A stretch of 24,688 bases of DNA from assembly GCA_030039005.1 (NCBI GenBank), contig JASHQT010000520.1, positions 1 through 24,688 of the forward strand, written 5' to 3'. The translations under genes were made by a program, and so were the position numbers. Positions 24,434 through 24,688 of this stretch are shown here, one piece after another. Source of the DNA: Bryobacteraceae bacterium (lineage in GTDB: Bacteria; Acidobacteriota; Terriglobia; Bryobacterales; Bryobacteraceae). Position 1 is the first letter of the stretch, and every line of letters starts with the position of its first letter. The notes beneath the pieces were generated by a model. The model saw only the letters and a list, made by a program, of their open reading frames with translations. It made no database searches and was not told where the DNA came from.

Positions 24434-24688
24434 ATGAGACAAATGCGATTTTTTGAAAACTTCACTTGGGCGCGACCCGCCGTGGCTCTGGCCATATGTT
24501 TTGCCGCCGTCTGTGCGGCGATAGCCCGCGCCGGAACCGTGGAGAAGACCCCCTACGGCACAACCCTCGCAGGCACGTCCATCGACCAATACACTTTGAC
24601 GAACGCGAACGGCACGGAAGTAACCATCATCACCTACGGCGCCATCCTGACGTCCGTCCAGAATCCTTCAAACAAGATGCCGAACATC
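24434..24688 (+). CDS. galM: exported aldose 1-epimerase, N-terminal part (cut by window end)
   Basis: The first 85 codons of a gene that runs off the window. A signal peptide spans about residues 1-33 (ARPAVALAICFAAVCAAIARA). The family opening follows: KTPYGTTLAG, then YTLTNANGTEVTIITYGAIL and TSVQNPSNK, which matches the N-terminal beta strands of galactose mutarotase-type epimerases. These interconvert alpha and beta anomers of free sugars; the signal peptide places this one outside the cytoplasm. The catalytic histidines and glutamate lie beyond the window. GAGGAG is 2 nt from ATG 24434 and 11 nt from an in-frame ATG at 24443, so the second start is also credible. Confidence 0.85.
   Translation, partial: MRQMRFFENFTWARPAVALAICFAAVCAAIARAGTVEKTPYGTTLAGTSIDQYTLTNANGTEVTIITYGAILTSVQNPSNKMPNI

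Overview
The window reads as chromosomal DNA of an Acidobacteriota member, most like the Solibacter/Bryobacter group. This is judged from gene content, not from a search. It carries an Oar-like TonB-dependent receptor with an N-terminal carboxypeptidase-regulatory-like domain, a PF07638-type ECF sigma factor, FhlA-like sigma-54 activators with PAS or minimal N-termini, and secreted proteins of the kind common in that phylum. I saw no tRNA, rRNA, CRISPR array, transposase or phage gene.

Layout. (1) 1-2.9 kb: a possible CDS tail, a reverse-strand ECF sigma factor split by a one-base frameshift at an A8 run, a 451-bp gap, then a secreted propeller-repeat/ricin-lectin-like protein. (2) 2.9-6.3 kb: a large TonB-dependent receptor on the reverse strand. 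(3) 6.5-8.0 kb: a eukaryote-like class I cyclic-nucleotide phosphodiesterase. (4) 8.1-14.1 kb: a tight operon of a STAS-domain protein, RND adaptor, RND pump and outer-membrane factor, joined by 4-nt overlaps or a 3-nt gap. (5) 14.2-17.2 kb: an ECF sigma factor divergent from a PAS sigma-54 activator, which is followed by a DUF3298-like exported protein. (6) 17.2-21.0 kb: two reverse-strand exported proteins, a 954-aa orphan and a 230-aa protein with an LPSTA-type C-terminal sorting signal. Each is followed by a clear intrinsic terminator. (7) 21.2-24.7 kb: a small exported ORF overlapping a MarC-family membrane protein, a short sigma-54 activator without a sensory domain followed by a DUF333-like exported protein, and the start of an exported aldose 1-epimerase cut by the window edge.

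The region is a mix of envelope or exported proteins and regulators: two ECF sigma factors, two sigma-54 activators, a STAS protein and a cyclic-nucleotide phosphodiesterase. The least explained signal is a 24-nt element starting TCACGA[A/C]AT. It occurs four times on the forward strand, each time 81-132 nt before a start codon: the lectin, the MarC unit, the second sigma-54 activator and the epimerase. Two copies match each other at 22 of 24 positions. I infer a shared promoter, operator or leader element, possibly a local regulon. All functional statements rest on motif recognition by eye.
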